DNA of 64,000 bases from assembly GCF_000980885.2 (NCBI RefSeq), contig NZ_LBDA02000038.1, forward strand, positions 1 to 64,000, in the 5' to 3' direction. Below the pieces are notes generated by a model that did not search any database, was not told where the DNA came from, and worked only from the letters and a program-made list of their open reading frames with translations. The position numbers were made by a program, and so were the translations under genes. The stretch comes from Streptomyces malaysiense. GTDB taxonomy: Bacteria; Actinomycetota; Actinomycetes; Streptomycetales; Streptomycetaceae. Positions 37,330-46,322 of this stretch are shown here, piece after piece. Positions within the stretch are counted from its first letter, which is position 1, and each line of letters starts with the position of its first letter.

Positions 37330-39114
37330 GTGAACCGCACGATCCAGGCGCCGGCCGCGCCCGGCCCGCACAGCCTCCGCGAGTACGCGCTCATCGCCGA
37401 CGGCGAACGCGGCGCCCTCATCGGCCCGCAGGGCGACATCGCCTGGATGTGCGCACCGCGCTGGGACTCCGACGCCGTCTTCGGCACACTCGTCGGCGGC
37501 GCGGGCCACTACACCGTGCAGCCCGCCGGCCGGTTCGTATGGGGCGGCCGGTACGAGGACGGGACGCTGATCTGGCGCAGCCGGTGGGTCACCGAGGACA
37601 GCATCGTCGAGTGCCGCGAGGCCCTCGCCTTCCCCGGCGACGCGCACCACGCCGTCGTACTGCGCCGCGTCACCGCGGTCGAGGGCACGGCACGGGTCGG
37701 CGTGCGGCTGGAGCCGGCCGCCGGGTTCGGCACCCGCCGACTGCGCCGGCTGCGCCGCGACCGCGCCGGGGTGTGGACCGGCCAGGCCGGTGACCTGCGG
37801 CTGCGCTGGAGCGGAGCGGCCGCGGCCCGGCCCGGCCCGCGCGGAATCGGTCCGACCGGGCTGAGCATGAGCATGACCCTGCGGCCCGGGGAGCGGCACG
37901 ACCTGGTCCTGGAACTGTCCGACGGTCCGCTCCCGGCCGCACTCGATCCCGACCGGATCTGGAAGGCGACCGAAGCCGCGTGGGCCCGTCAGGTGCCCCG
38001 CCTGGAGACGGGCCTGGCCCCGGAGGACGCCCGGCACGCCTACAGCGTGCTGCGGGGTCTCACCAGCGGCTCGGGCGGGATGGTCGGCGCCGCCACCATG
38101 AGCCTGCCGGAGCGGGCCGAGGCGGGACGCAACTACGACTACCGGTACGTGTGGATCAGGGACCAGTGCTACGCGGGCCAGGCCGCCGCCGCAGCGGGCG
38201 GCCACCCGCTGCTCGACGACGCGGTGCGATTCGTCTGCGCCCGCCTCCACCAGGACGGCGACCGCCTCATGCCCGCCTACACCACCGACGGAGGCCGGGT
38301 ACCCGACCAGCGCACCCTGAGCCTGCCGGGCTACCCGGGCGGCTACGACCGCGTCGGCAACTGGGTCAACCGGCAGTTCCAGCTCGACGCCTTCGGTGAG
38401 GCACTGCTGCTGCTCGCCGCCGCGGACCGGCAGGGGCGGCTCGACGGCACCGGACAGCGGGCCGTCGACATCGCGGCCGACGCCGTCGCCAGGCGCCACC
38501 ACGAACCGGACGCGGGCATCTGGGAACTCGACGACCGTGCCTGGACCCACAGCCGGCTCACCTGCGCGGCAGGCCTGCGCGCCGTCGCCCGGACCACGTC
38601 CTCGCCCGGACGTGCCGGCGCCTGGTCGGCGCTGGCCGACCGGATCGTCGCCGAGACGGCCGCCACCAGCCTGCACCCCACCGGCCGGTGGCAGCGCTCC
38701 CCCGAGGACCCGGGCCTGGACGCCGCCCTCCTCATGCCGCCCCTGCGCGGAGCCCTGCCGGCGAACGACCCGCGCACCGTACGCACGCTGTCCGCCTACA
38801 CCGCCGGGCTCACCCACGACCACTACGCCTACCGCTTCCGCCACGACCGACGCCCGCTGGCCGACGCCGAGGGCGCCTTCCTGCTGTGCGGCTACGCGGT
38901 CGCGCTCGCCGAACACCAGCAGGGGCACCACGCCGAAGCCCTGCGCTGGTTCGAACGCAACCGGGCCGCCTGCGGTCCTCCGGGCCTGTTCACCGAGGAG
39001 TACGACGTCGGCCAGCGCCAACTGCGCGGGAACCTTCCCCAGGCCTTCGTCCACGCCCTGATGCTGGAGACCGCGACCCGTCTGGCCCCTACCGACCGAA
39101 AGCAGCTGCCATGA
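37330..39114 (+). CDS. Glycoside hydrolase family 15 (glucoamylase/trehalase-type)
   Basis: Cytoplasmic protein of 594 residues. A beta-sandwich N-terminal domain (LREYALIADGERGALIGPQGDIAWMCAPRWDSDAVFGTLVGG, about 15-60) is followed by an (alpha/alpha)6 barrel. The barrel has RNYDYRYVWIRDQCYAGQAA and GIWELDDRAWTHSRLTCAAGLRA (general acid Glu region). A C-terminal FTEEYDVGQRQLRGNLPQAFVHALML holds the second catalytic Glu region. Streptomycete members act on trehalose or alpha-glucans; the substrate is not resolved here. GTG 37330 has GGAAGG upstream. The stop overlaps the SDR gene start (ATGA). Confidence 0.9.
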   Translation: MNRTIQAPAAPGPHSLREYALIADGERGALIGPQGDIAWMCAPRWDSDAVFGTLVGGAGHYTVQPAGRFVWGGRYEDGTLIWRSRWVTEDSIVECREALAFPGDAHHAVVLRRVTAVEGTARVGVRLEPAAGFGTRRLRRLRRDRAGVWTGQAGDLRLRWSGAAAARPGPRGIGPTGLSMSMTLRPGERHDLVLELSDGPLPAALDPDRIWKATEAAWARQVPRLETGLAPEDARHAYSVLRGLTSGSGGMVGAATMSLPERAEAGRNYDYRYVWIRDQCYAGQAAAAAGGHPLLDDAVRFVCARLHQDGDRLMPAYTTDGGRVPDQRTLSLPGYPGGYDRVGNWVNRQFQLDAFGEALLLLAAADRQGRLDGTGQRAVDIAADAVARRHHEPDAGIWELDDRAWTHSRLTCAAGLRAVARTTSSPGRAGAWSALADRIVAETAATSLHPTGRWQRSPEDPGLDAALLMPPLRGALPANDPRTVRTLSAYTAGLTHDHYAYRFRHDRRPLADAEGAFLLCGYAVALAEHQQGHHAEALRWFERNRAACGPPGLFTEEYDVGQRQLRGNLPQAFVHALMLETATRLAPTDRKQLP

Positions 39115-40121
39115 ACCAGGGACAGACCGTCGTCATCACCGGAGCCAGCGCCGGCATCGGCCGCGCCTGCGCGCGCGCCTTCGGCGCGCGCGGAGCCAAC
39201 GTCGTCCTCCTCGCCCGCGGCCGCGGCGGGCTCGACGCGGCGGCGCGTGAGGTCGAGGCCGCCGGCGGACGTGCCCTGGCCGTCCCCACCGACACCGCGG
39301 ACCCCGGACAGGTCGAGGCCGCGGCCGACGCCGCCGTCCAGGCCTTCGGCGCGATCGACGTATGGGTCAACGTCGCCTTCACCTCGGTCTTCGCCCCCTT
39401 CACCGAGATCACGGCCGAAGAGTACGAACGCGTCACCCGTGTGTCCTACCTCGGCTTCGTCAACGGCACCCGCTCCGCCCTCAAGCGGATGCTGCCACGT
39501 GACGAGGGGACCATCGTGCAGGTCGGCTCCGCCCTGGGCTCGCGGTCCATCCCGCTGCAGTCCGCCTACTGCGGCGCCAAGCACGCCGTCAACGGCTTCA
39601 CCTCCTCCGTGCGTACCGAACTCCTGCACCAGCACAGCCGCGTCCGCGTCACGATCGCCCAGATGCCGGCCGTCAACACGCCGCAGTTCTCCTGGGTCCT
39701 GTCCCGGCTGCCCAGGCGCCCCCAGCCGGTACCGCCGATCTATCAGCCCGAGGTCGCGGCGCGGGCGGTCCTCCACGCGGCGGACCACCCGTGCCGCAAG
39801 CAGTACTACGTCGGGACCAGCACCGTCGCCACCATCTGGGGCAACAAGATCGCCCCCGCCCTGCTCGACCGCTACCTCGCCCGCACCGGCTACGACTCCC
39901 AGCAGACCGCGGCGGCGGACGATCCGCACCGCCCCCACAACCTCTGGGAGCCCCTCGACGGCCCCGGGGGCCACGACCACGGCGCTCACGGCGCCTTCGA
40001 CGACCGGTCCCACGAGCACGCCCCCCAGCTCCGCGTCTCGCAGCACCTGGTCCTCACCGCGGGCACGATCGGGGCTGCCGCCCTGCTGGCCACGCGGTAT
40101 CTGCGGGGCCGCCGACGCTAG
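39111..40121 (+). CDS. SDR-family oxidoreductase with C-terminal membrane helix
   Basis: Short-chain dehydrogenase/reductase of 336 residues. It has the NAD(P) motif TGASAGIG (10-17), a DVWVNVAF segment where NNAG is usual (VNVA), and catalytic YCGAK with an upstream Ser. After residue 270 come a His/Asp-rich stretch and a C-terminal helix (LVLTAGTIGAAALLATRYL) with an Arg tail, which probably anchors it to the membrane. It is translationally coupled to the GH15 enzyme. The substrate is unknown. Confidence 0.9.
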   Translation: MNQGQTVVITGASAGIGRACARAFGARGANVVLLARGRGGLDAAAREVEAAGGRALAVPTDTADPGQVEAAADAAVQAFGAIDVWVNVAFTSVFAPFTEITAEEYERVTRVSYLGFVNGTRSALKRMLPRDEGTIVQVGSALGSRSIPLQSAYCGAKHAVNGFTSSVRTELLHQHSRVRVTIAQMPAVNTPQFSWVLSRLPRRPQPVPPIYQPEVAARAVLHAADHPCRKQYYVGTSTVATIWGNKIAPALLDRYLARTGYDSQQTAAADDPHRPHNLWEPLDGPGGHDHGAHGAFDDRSHEHAPQLRVSQHLVLTAGTIGAAALLATRYLRGRRR

Positions 40122-40245
40122 TCCCGGCCGCGCGACGAATCGAGCGGACCCGAGTCCGCCGTCCCGCCTCACAGGCAGCCCGGTCGAACGCCATGCCGGG
40201 CCGAGACGGTCACCGCAAACATGGCGTGGAACATCGGAGAGTGCC

Positions 40246-40680
40246 ATGTTCGTCATTCTCGGCCTCGTCATCCTCGTGGCCGCGGTGATCATCGGCGTGG
40301 CCGGTGTGTTCGGCAACACGGGCGGCGGGCACCAGCTCGCCTATCAGAGCTTCACGGTGTTCGGCTATCACGTCACCGGTTCCACGGGCGCGCTGTTCCT
40401 GTCCGGCATCGTCGTCGGGGCGGCCGCGGTCATCGGTCTGGGCCTGTTGCTGGCCGGCTACGGCCGCACCGCGCGGCGCGGCCGTGCCGCACGTCGCCGG
40501 CTCGACGAGTCCCGGCGCAGGACGGAAGCCATCAGCAAGGACCGCGACGATCTGATCGTCCAGCGGGCGGCCGACGCGGACGGGAGCGACCAGCCCCCCG
40601 CCGGTGCTCCCGGGAGTACCGGGAGCACCGGGAGTCACCGGCGATGGCGGCTGTTCGGGCACCGTCCGGCCCACCGGTGA
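40246..40680 (+). CDS. Small two-helix membrane protein
   Basis: Protein of 144 residues with transmembrane helices at about 3-24 and 46-67. A basic coiled segment (RRGRAARRRLDESRRRTEAISKDRDDLIVQR) and a Gly/Ser/Thr-rich tail follow. It resembles streptomycete envelope proteins of unknown function. GGAGAG lies 6 nt before the ATG. Confidence 0.8.
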   Translation: MFVILGLVILVAAVIIGVAGVFGNTGGGHQLAYQSFTVFGYHVTGSTGALFLSGIVVGAAAVIGLGLLLAGYGRTARRGRAARRRLDESRRRTEAISKDRDDLIVQRAADADGSDQPPAGAPGSTGSTGSHRRWRLFGHRPAHR

Positions 40681-40716
40681 CACCGGCCCGGCGTCCTGCG
40701 GCCACGGGCCGGGCCC

Positions 40717-40735
40717 CCGGCCGGATCCCGGCCGG
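40717..40735 (+). terminator. Hairpin after the two-helix membrane protein gene
   Basis: CCGGCCGG-ATC-CCGGCCGG forms an 8-bp stem 37 bp after the stop. Confidence 0.5.
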
Positions 40736-40874
40736 TCACCGGCGGAAACGGCCGTTCGGGACGGCCGCCGCGGGGCCCCCTCCGCCGGGTGGCATGCCCT
40801 GATCGGCCGACATAGCCTGCCGGGGAGCGCCGTTCCACTCGTTGGTCCCCGAAGGCCGGATGGGGTTGAGAGCC

Positions 40875-43187
40875 GTGAGCACCGACCGTGACACGCAGGA
40901 ACCGCGGGAGCCGGAGGCAGGTCCCGCGGCGTCGGGGGCTCCGGAGTTCCGCCCCTACCATCACCCCGCCGCGGGCTGGGGCGCGGCCAAGAGCGTGACC
41001 AAGGTCCTGATGCGCGAGCAGGCGCTGGTCGACGGGCCTCGGGCCATCATGCGGATGAACCACGAGAACTCCGGCTTCGACTGCCCCGGATGCGCGTGGC
41101 CGGACGACCTCAAGGGCCTGAAGCTGGACATCTGCGAGAACGGGATCAAGCACGTCACCTGGGAGATGACACCCAAGCGTGTCGGGCGTGAGTTCTTCGC
41201 CGCCCACTCCGTTTCCGAGCTGGCCGAATGGAGCGATTTCGCGCTGGAGGACCAGGGCCGGCTGACCGAGCCCATGGTGTACGACCCCGGCACGGACCAC
41301 TACGTCCCGATCACCTGGAAGGACGCGTTCGAGCTGTTCGGCCGGGTCGTACGCGGGCTGGACGACCCGAACCGGGCCTCTTACTACACCTCGGGAAGGC
41401 TCGGCAACGAGGCGACGTTCCTCTACCAGTTGATGGCGCGCGAGCTGGGCACGAACAACCTGCCCGACTGTTCCAACATGTGCCACGAGGCCAGTGGCCG
41501 CGCGCTCCAGGCGGCCCTGGGCACCGGCAAGGGCACCGCCGACCTCAGGGACTGGGAGACCGCGGACGCGCTGTTCATCATGGGGGTCAACGCCGCCTCC
41601 AACGCGCCGCGGATGCTCACCGCGCTGGCCGAGGCCTACCGGCGCGGCGCCCAGATCGTGCACGTCAACCCGCTGGTCGAGGCGGCCGCCACCCGCACCA
41701 TCGTCCCGCACGACTTCGTGGACATGGCGCTCTTCAAGACGACCCGCACCAGCACCCTGAACCTCCAGCCGCGCATCGGCGGCGACATGGCGCTCCTGCG
41801 CGGCATGGCCAAGGCGGTCCTGGAGCAGTCCAGAACCGATCCCAGGGCGCTGGACCGGGAGTTCATCGACCGCCACACCACGGGCTTCGCCGAGTACCGG
41901 GCGCTGTGCGAGAACACCTCCTGGGCGGAGCTGGAACGGCAGTCCGGGCTCAGCCGGGCGGACATCGTCAAGGCGGCACGGGTGTACTGCGACGCCGACC
42001 GCAGCATCATCAGCTGGTGCCTGGGCGTCAGCCAGCACGAGCACGGGGTCGACACGGTCCGCGAGATCGTCAACCTGCTTCTGCTGCGCGGCAACCTGGG
42101 CCGCGAGGGAGCGGGCCCCTCCCCCGTGCGTGGCCACAGCAACGTCCAGGGGAACCGCACCTGCGGCATCGACCACCGGCCCGCCCCGGAGTTCCTGGAC
42201 CGCCTCGCCGCGGTCTGCGGGATCGACCCGCCGCGTGCGCACGGTCTGGACACCGTGGGCACCATCAAGGCGATGCATCGCGGCGAGGTGAGGGTGTTCG
42301 TCGGCATGGGCGGCAACTTCGCCCTCGCGGCGCCCGACACGCCGTACACGTACGCGGCGTTGCGCAAGTGCGAACTCACCGTCCAGGTGAGTACCAAACT
42401 GAACCGGAGCCATCTCGTCCACGGACGCCAGGCCCTCATCCTGCCGTGTCTCGGCCGCACCGAGAAGGACCAGCAGCGCCGGGGCCTCCAGAGCACGTCC
42501 GTCGAGGACTCGATGAGCATGGTCCACCTGTCCGTCGGGATGAAGCGCCCCGCCTCGCGGCACCTGCTCTCCGAACCGGCCGTCATCGCCGGCCTGGCGC
42601 GCGCCGCACTGCCCGCCAGTTCCACGCCGTGGGAGTGGTACGTCGAGGACTACGACCGTATCCGCGACACCATGGCCCAGGTACTCGACGGCTTCGAGGA
42701 CTTCAACCGCCGGGTGCGTCTCCCTCTCGGTTTCCGCATCAAGCAGCCCGCCCGCGAGCTGGTCTTCCACACGCCGAGCGGCAAGGCCGAGATCTCCGCG
42801 GCACCGCTGCCCGACGTCGTCCCGGCCCCCGGCGGGCTGGTGCTGGGCACCATGCGCTCGCACGACCAGTGGAACACCACGATCTACTCGGACGACGACC
42901 GCTACCGGGGCGTCAAGAACCTGCGCACGCTCGTGTTCATGAACGCGGACGACATGCGTGAGCGCGGCGTCGAAGAGTTCGGCCGGGTGGACATCACCGC
43001 GACCGCCCGGGACGGCAGCACCCGCTCCCTCGACGGCTATCTCGCGATCCCGTACGAGATCCCGCGCGGCTGCGCGGCCGGGTACATGCCGGAGATGAAC
43101 GTCCTGATCGCGATCGGCGACTACAGCACCCAGAGCGACCAGCCGCTCATGAAGCACATCGACGTCACGATCACGGCCGCGCCCTGA
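40875..43187 (+). CDS. FdhF/YdeP-family molybdopterin oxidoreductase
   Basis: Mo-bis-MGD enzyme of the formate-dehydrogenase-alpha-like YdeP family, 770 residues. Motifs include HENSGFDCPGCAWPDD, NMCHEASGRALQAALGTGKGT (candidate Cys ligand of the metal) and GNLGREGAGPSPVRGHSNVQG. A C-terminal dinucleotide-binding domain has GTMRSHDQWNTTIYSDDDRYRGV. The N-terminal 4Fe-4S motif of true formate dehydrogenases is incomplete. YdeP members are linked to acid resistance or unknown redox reactions. GTG 40875 is chosen; ATG 40860 is possible. The 3' end overlaps the convergent FUSC gene by 17 bp. Confidence 0.9.
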   Translation: MSTDRDTQEPREPEAGPAASGAPEFRPYHHPAAGWGAAKSVTKVLMREQALVDGPRAIMRMNHENSGFDCPGCAWPDDLKGLKLDICENGIKHVTWEMTPKRVGREFFAAHSVSELAEWSDFALEDQGRLTEPMVYDPGTDHYVPITWKDAFELFGRVVRGLDDPNRASYYTSGRLGNEATFLYQLMARELGTNNLPDCSNMCHEASGRALQAALGTGKGTADLRDWETADALFIMGVNAASNAPRMLTALAEAYRRGAQIVHVNPLVEAAATRTIVPHDFVDMALFKTTRTSTLNLQPRIGGDMALLRGMAKAVLEQSRTDPRALDREFIDRHTTGFAEYRALCENTSWAELERQSGLSRADIVKAARVYCDADRSIISWCLGVSQHEHGVDTVREIVNLLLLRGNLGREGAGPSPVRGHSNVQGNRTCGIDHRPAPEFLDRLAAVCGIDPPRAHGLDTVGTIKAMHRGEVRVFVGMGGNFALAAPDTPYTYAALRKCELTVQVSTKLNRSHLVHGRQALILPCLGRTEKDQQRRGLQSTSVEDSMSMVHLSVGMKRPASRHLLSEPAVIAGLARAALPASSTPWEWYVEDYDRIRDTMAQVLDGFEDFNRRVRLPLGFRIKQPARELVFHTPSGKAEISAAPLPDVVPAPGGLVLGTMRSHDQWNTTIYSDDDRYRGVKNLRTLVFMNADDMRERGVEEFGRVDITATARDGSTRSLDGYLAIPYEIPRGCAAGYMPEMNVLIAIGDYSTQSDQPLMKHIDVTITAAP

Positions 43188-45078
43188 GCCGCTCCAGCAT
43201 CCGGTACGCGCGCTGTTCCACGGCGGTGAGCTCGACGGGGTCGATCTCCGCCGGCCACAGCTCGCCGGCCGCGGCGTCGTCGGCCGCGCGCAGCTCCACC
43301 ACGGCGGCGGCCAGCCGCGTCTGGAGGACCGGGAGCGCCGAGTCCGGGCCCTCGGCCAGGGCGCGTTCGGCGTGCTCGGCCGCCCGCACGCACCCGGCCA
43401 TGGCCCGCTCCGCCCGGACCGCGGCACGGTCGTGGACCACCAGGAGCGCGCAGGCCAGCCCCACGGTGATCCCCAGCAGGCTGCCCACCGCGCGCTCCAG
43501 CACGAGTGACCCGGCCGGTTGCGGGGCGGCCAGGTCGGCGAGCAGCAGCGCCAGCGGGGTGAGGAAGACGACGCCGAGGCCGTAGTTGCGGGCCACGACG
43601 TACTCCAGCAGGAACTCCAGTACGACGATCACCAGGACCAGGGTCGTGGCGTCCGGGCCCGCGGCCAGCACGCCGAGGGCGAGCGCCAGTCCGGCGATCG
43701 TCCCCACCGTGCGCTGGACGGCGCGTTGCGCGACCGTGCGGACGTTGACGGAGTGGAGCACCGCGGCGGCGGAGATCGCCGCCCAGTAGCCGTGCCCGAG
43801 GCCCAGGAAGAGCGCGAGGGCACCCGCGAGCCCGGTGCCCAGGGCCATGCGCAGCGCGGGTACCAGCAGGACGGAAGCGTGAGCGGGGTGCCCCGTCAGC
43901 AGCTCGGCGGCCCGGCCGACGGCGGGTCCCCCGGAGCCCCCGGGGGACCCGGCCGGGCCTTCGGCGCGGGCCGCGGCCGGCGCCGGCGGGAACAGCAGCT
44001 CGGGCAGCACGGCGGGGACCGGCCGGCGCAGGTCCACGAGCGGTACGACCTGACGGCGCAGGTGCCGGGCCACTTCCATGGGGTCGCCGGGCGGCCGGCG
44101 GGCGGTGTCGATCAGCAGGGACCAGGAGAGGTCCGTCAGCCGCACACAGACACTGCCGGGGGCATCGCGTCCCGCGCCGGTGGGCGGCATGAGACCGAGC
44201 GACTCGTACGCCTCCAGTACGGCGCCGGTGGCCCGGCTCCGTACGAGCCCGCTCACGCCCCGGGCTCCGATCACCCCGCCCGCGCCACCGTCGTCCACAA
44301 CGCCGCCCGCCTCCCCCGCGCTCGTCACCTCACCCGCGCCGCTCGTCTCCTCCCCGCCGGTCACACCCCCGGTTCCCGCCGACTGGGCCGCGTGCCCCTC
44401 CCCTGTCGTCTCCAGCAGCTCCGCGACCGCCCGCAGCGCCGCGGCCACGGCGAGGCGTTGCGGGCGGTCCGGATGCACGAGCCGGCCGGAGACGGCCACC
44501 GCCCAGACCACGGCCGCCCCCGCGGCGGCCAGGGCGGTTCGGGGAAGGACGTCCGTGAAGGCGGTCGGAGCGGCGTTGGCCGCGACGGCGAACGCGAAGA
44601 GCAGCAGTACCGCACCCAGCCCGCCCAGCCGGGTGGCGTCGCAGGCGAACTTGGCCAGGCCCGCCACCAGGGCCGTCGCCGCGACCACCACGGCGGCGCC
44701 CGCCGTCCCCTCCCACGGCTGGACCCACGCCGCCAGCGCCGCGCCACAGCCCACGCAGGCCGTCATGGCCGCCCCGGCCACCGCGAGGACCCGGGCACGC
44801 CGCGCGTAGGGCAGGTTCTGTCCGAAGGTGGTGCTGAAGGAACCCAGGATCGTGTAGACGGCGTCGTCGGGCCGCCCGAGCAGCAGCAGCGCCAGGACGG
44901 GCAGTGCCGTGGCGACGGCGGCCTGCGCGGCGTGGGTGAACGCCCCGTCCACCGTGCGCAGGGCGAGGGCGCCGCGCGGGGAGAGCACGCGCGCCATGCC
45001 CACCGGACGCCGGCGGCCACGCCCCGCCGCCTTCGGGCGGGAAGAGCGGGAGGGGCGGGAGGGACGCATACGGCCCAT
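43171..45078 (-). CDS. FUSC-family membrane protein
   Basis: Protein of 635 residues with two clusters of hydrophobic helices (about 40-180 and 400-540), the duplicated layout of FUSC/aromatic-acid-exporter-like proteins. A Gly/Ala/Val-rich linker (about 225-275) with low-complexity GG repeats lies between them. The second half has ALFLGLGHGYWAAISAAAVLHSVNVRTVAQRAVQRTVGTIAG, a typical FUSC motif. ATG 45078 begins 31 bp after the DUF389 gene stop. The pair may act together at the membrane; the substrate is unknown. Confidence 0.87.
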   Translation of the reverse strand: MGRMRPSRPSRSSRPKAAGRGRRRPVGMARVLSPRGALALRTVDGAFTHAAQAAVATALPVLALLLLGRPDDAVYTILGSFSTTFGQNLPYARRARVLAVAGAAMTACVGCGAALAAWVQPWEGTAGAAVVVAATALVAGLAKFACDATRLGGLGAVLLLFAFAVAANAAPTAFTDVLPRTALAAAGAAVVWAVAVSGRLVHPDRPQRLAVAAALRAVAELLETTGEGHAAQSAGTGGVTGGEETSGAGEVTSAGEAGGVVDDGGAGGVIGARGVSGLVRSRATGAVLEAYESLGLMPPTGAGRDAPGSVCVRLTDLSWSLLIDTARRPPGDPMEVARHLRRQVVPLVDLRRPVPAVLPELLFPPAPAAARAEGPAGSPGGSGGPAVGRAAELLTGHPAHASVLLVPALRMALGTGLAGALALFLGLGHGYWAAISAAAVLHSVNVRTVAQRAVQRTVGTIAGLALALGVLAAGPDATTLVLVIVVLEFLLEYVVARNYGLGVVFLTPLALLLADLAAPQPAGSLVLERAVGSLLGITVGLACALLVVHDRAAVRAERAMAGCVRAAEHAERALAEGPDSALPVLQTRLAAAVVELRAADDAAAGELWPAEIDPVELTAVEQRAYRMLERLRARP

Positions 45079-45109
45079 GGTCGACGACACCGCCCGCTTC
45101 TGCCGCCGC

Positions 45110-46048
45110 TCAGGTCCGCCTCCGGTCCGCCACGCCCCTGTGCGGGACGATGTGCCGCTGCCGCCATTGCAGGGTGAGCGCCCCGGCGACGGTGACACCG
45201 GCGAAGTTGACGAGGAGCTGGCCGAGCGCCTCCCCGCAGCGCACCCAGTCACCCGCCACCGCGGCGACCACGGCGAATCCGGCGGCGGGCACGGTGGTGA
45301 TGGAGATGAAGACGCCGACCAGCGCACCGGTCTTCTCCGAGGTGAGCGCCATCATGCCCGCGGAACCGGCGAGCAGCGCGACGATGGCGGAGAACGGGCC
45401 GACCTGGTAGATGAAGGACACCGCCCGCAGGCCGGCCAGCTCGCCGGGGTCGAACAGGCCGCCGAGGCGGGCGAGCCAGGTCAGGGCGGCGGTGATCAGC
45501 ATCGCGACCGGGAAGCCGACGCCGATGGCGAGCCCGGCGCGGGCCACGAGATCGCGCCGACCGCCCACGACGCCGACCGCGAGCGCGGCCAGGGGTCCGA
45601 AATCGGGGCTCACCACCATCGCGCCCACCAGGGTGATCGCCGAGTCGTTGAGCACGCCGACCGCGCTCAGCAGACAGGCGATGGTCAGGAACCAGAGGAA
45701 GCTGACGTTGAGCCGGCTCTCCTCCCCGGTGGTGGCGACCAGCTCGTCCCAGACGACGCCGCTGCCGCCCGCGCCGGCCGCGGCCCGCTCGGCCACCTCC
45801 GCGGAGTCCGAGAGCATGGTGTGGATCGGCCGCAGGCTTACCTCGCCGCGGTGGTGCACACCCAGTCGCGTCAGCCGGCACAGGACGTCCTCGGCGACCT
45901 CTCGCGCGACGACGGCCTCGATGACGTCGCCCAGCGGGCGCCGGCCGGCGCCTTCGGTGATCGTGAGGTGGGCGATGCCCGGCTCCTCCGTGAGCAGACG
46001 CGTCACGGCGGCACTGTCCTCGAATTCACAGACCACCCTGAGATGCAT
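45110..46048 (-). CDS. DUF389 (TIGR00341-type) membrane protein
   Basis: Protein of 312 residues. The N-terminal 95 residues form a small cytoplasmic ferredoxin-like domain (MHLRVVCEFEDSAAVTRLL...). About six hydrophobic helices follow with the family motif DSAITLVGAMVVSPDFGPLAALAVGV. Function is unknown. It lies directly upstream of the FUSC gene on the same strand and is probably co-transcribed with it. Confidence 0.88.
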   Translation of the reverse strand: MHLRVVCEFEDSAAVTRLLTEEPGIAHLTITEGAGRRPLGDVIEAVVAREVAEDVLCRLTRLGVHHRGEVSLRPIHTMLSDSAEVAERAAAGAGGSGVVWDELVATTGEESRLNVSFLWFLTIACLLSAVGVLNDSAITLVGAMVVSPDFGPLAALAVGVVGGRRDLVARAGLAIGVGFPVAMLITAALTWLARLGGLFDPGELAGLRAVSFIYQVGPFSAIVALLAGSAGMMALTSEKTGALVGVFISITTVPAAGFAVVAAVAGDWVRCGEALGQLLVNFAGVTVAGALTLQWRQRHIVPHRGVADRRRT

Positions 46049-46280
46049 CACCCTGCCAGTATCCGGATAAATTCCCCCACGGCCGGGATCAGGGCGCCGT
46101 ATCGCGCGGAGAGCGCCGTGGTCGACGGCGACACCGTGCCGAGGGCGTGTCAGGAGCCGCAGCGGCGGCCGGTGCGGACGCGGGCTTCGGCGAGGCCGCC
46201 GCGCTCGACCAGCTGGTGGACCACAGGCTCGGCGCGTGGCCGCGCCGCCGACTCACGTCCGGCACCGGCGTCCCGGACGG

Positions 46281-46310
46281 TCCGGTGGGGCGCGGCGCTC
46301 CCCCACCGGA
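46281..46310 (-). terminator. Terminator of the conservon-P450 operon
   Basis: A perfect 10-bp stem (46281-46290 with 46301-46310) and 10-nt loop lie 13 bp after the P450 stop. The rest of the 46049-46322 gap shows nothing. Confidence 0.65.
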
Positions 46311-46322
46311 TCCGCAGGTGCG

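Noticed and set aside
40635..43427. A 930-codon minus-strand open frame
   Set aside because: It is the antisense shadow of the molybdopterin oxidoreductase gene, whose motifs and codon pattern are clear.
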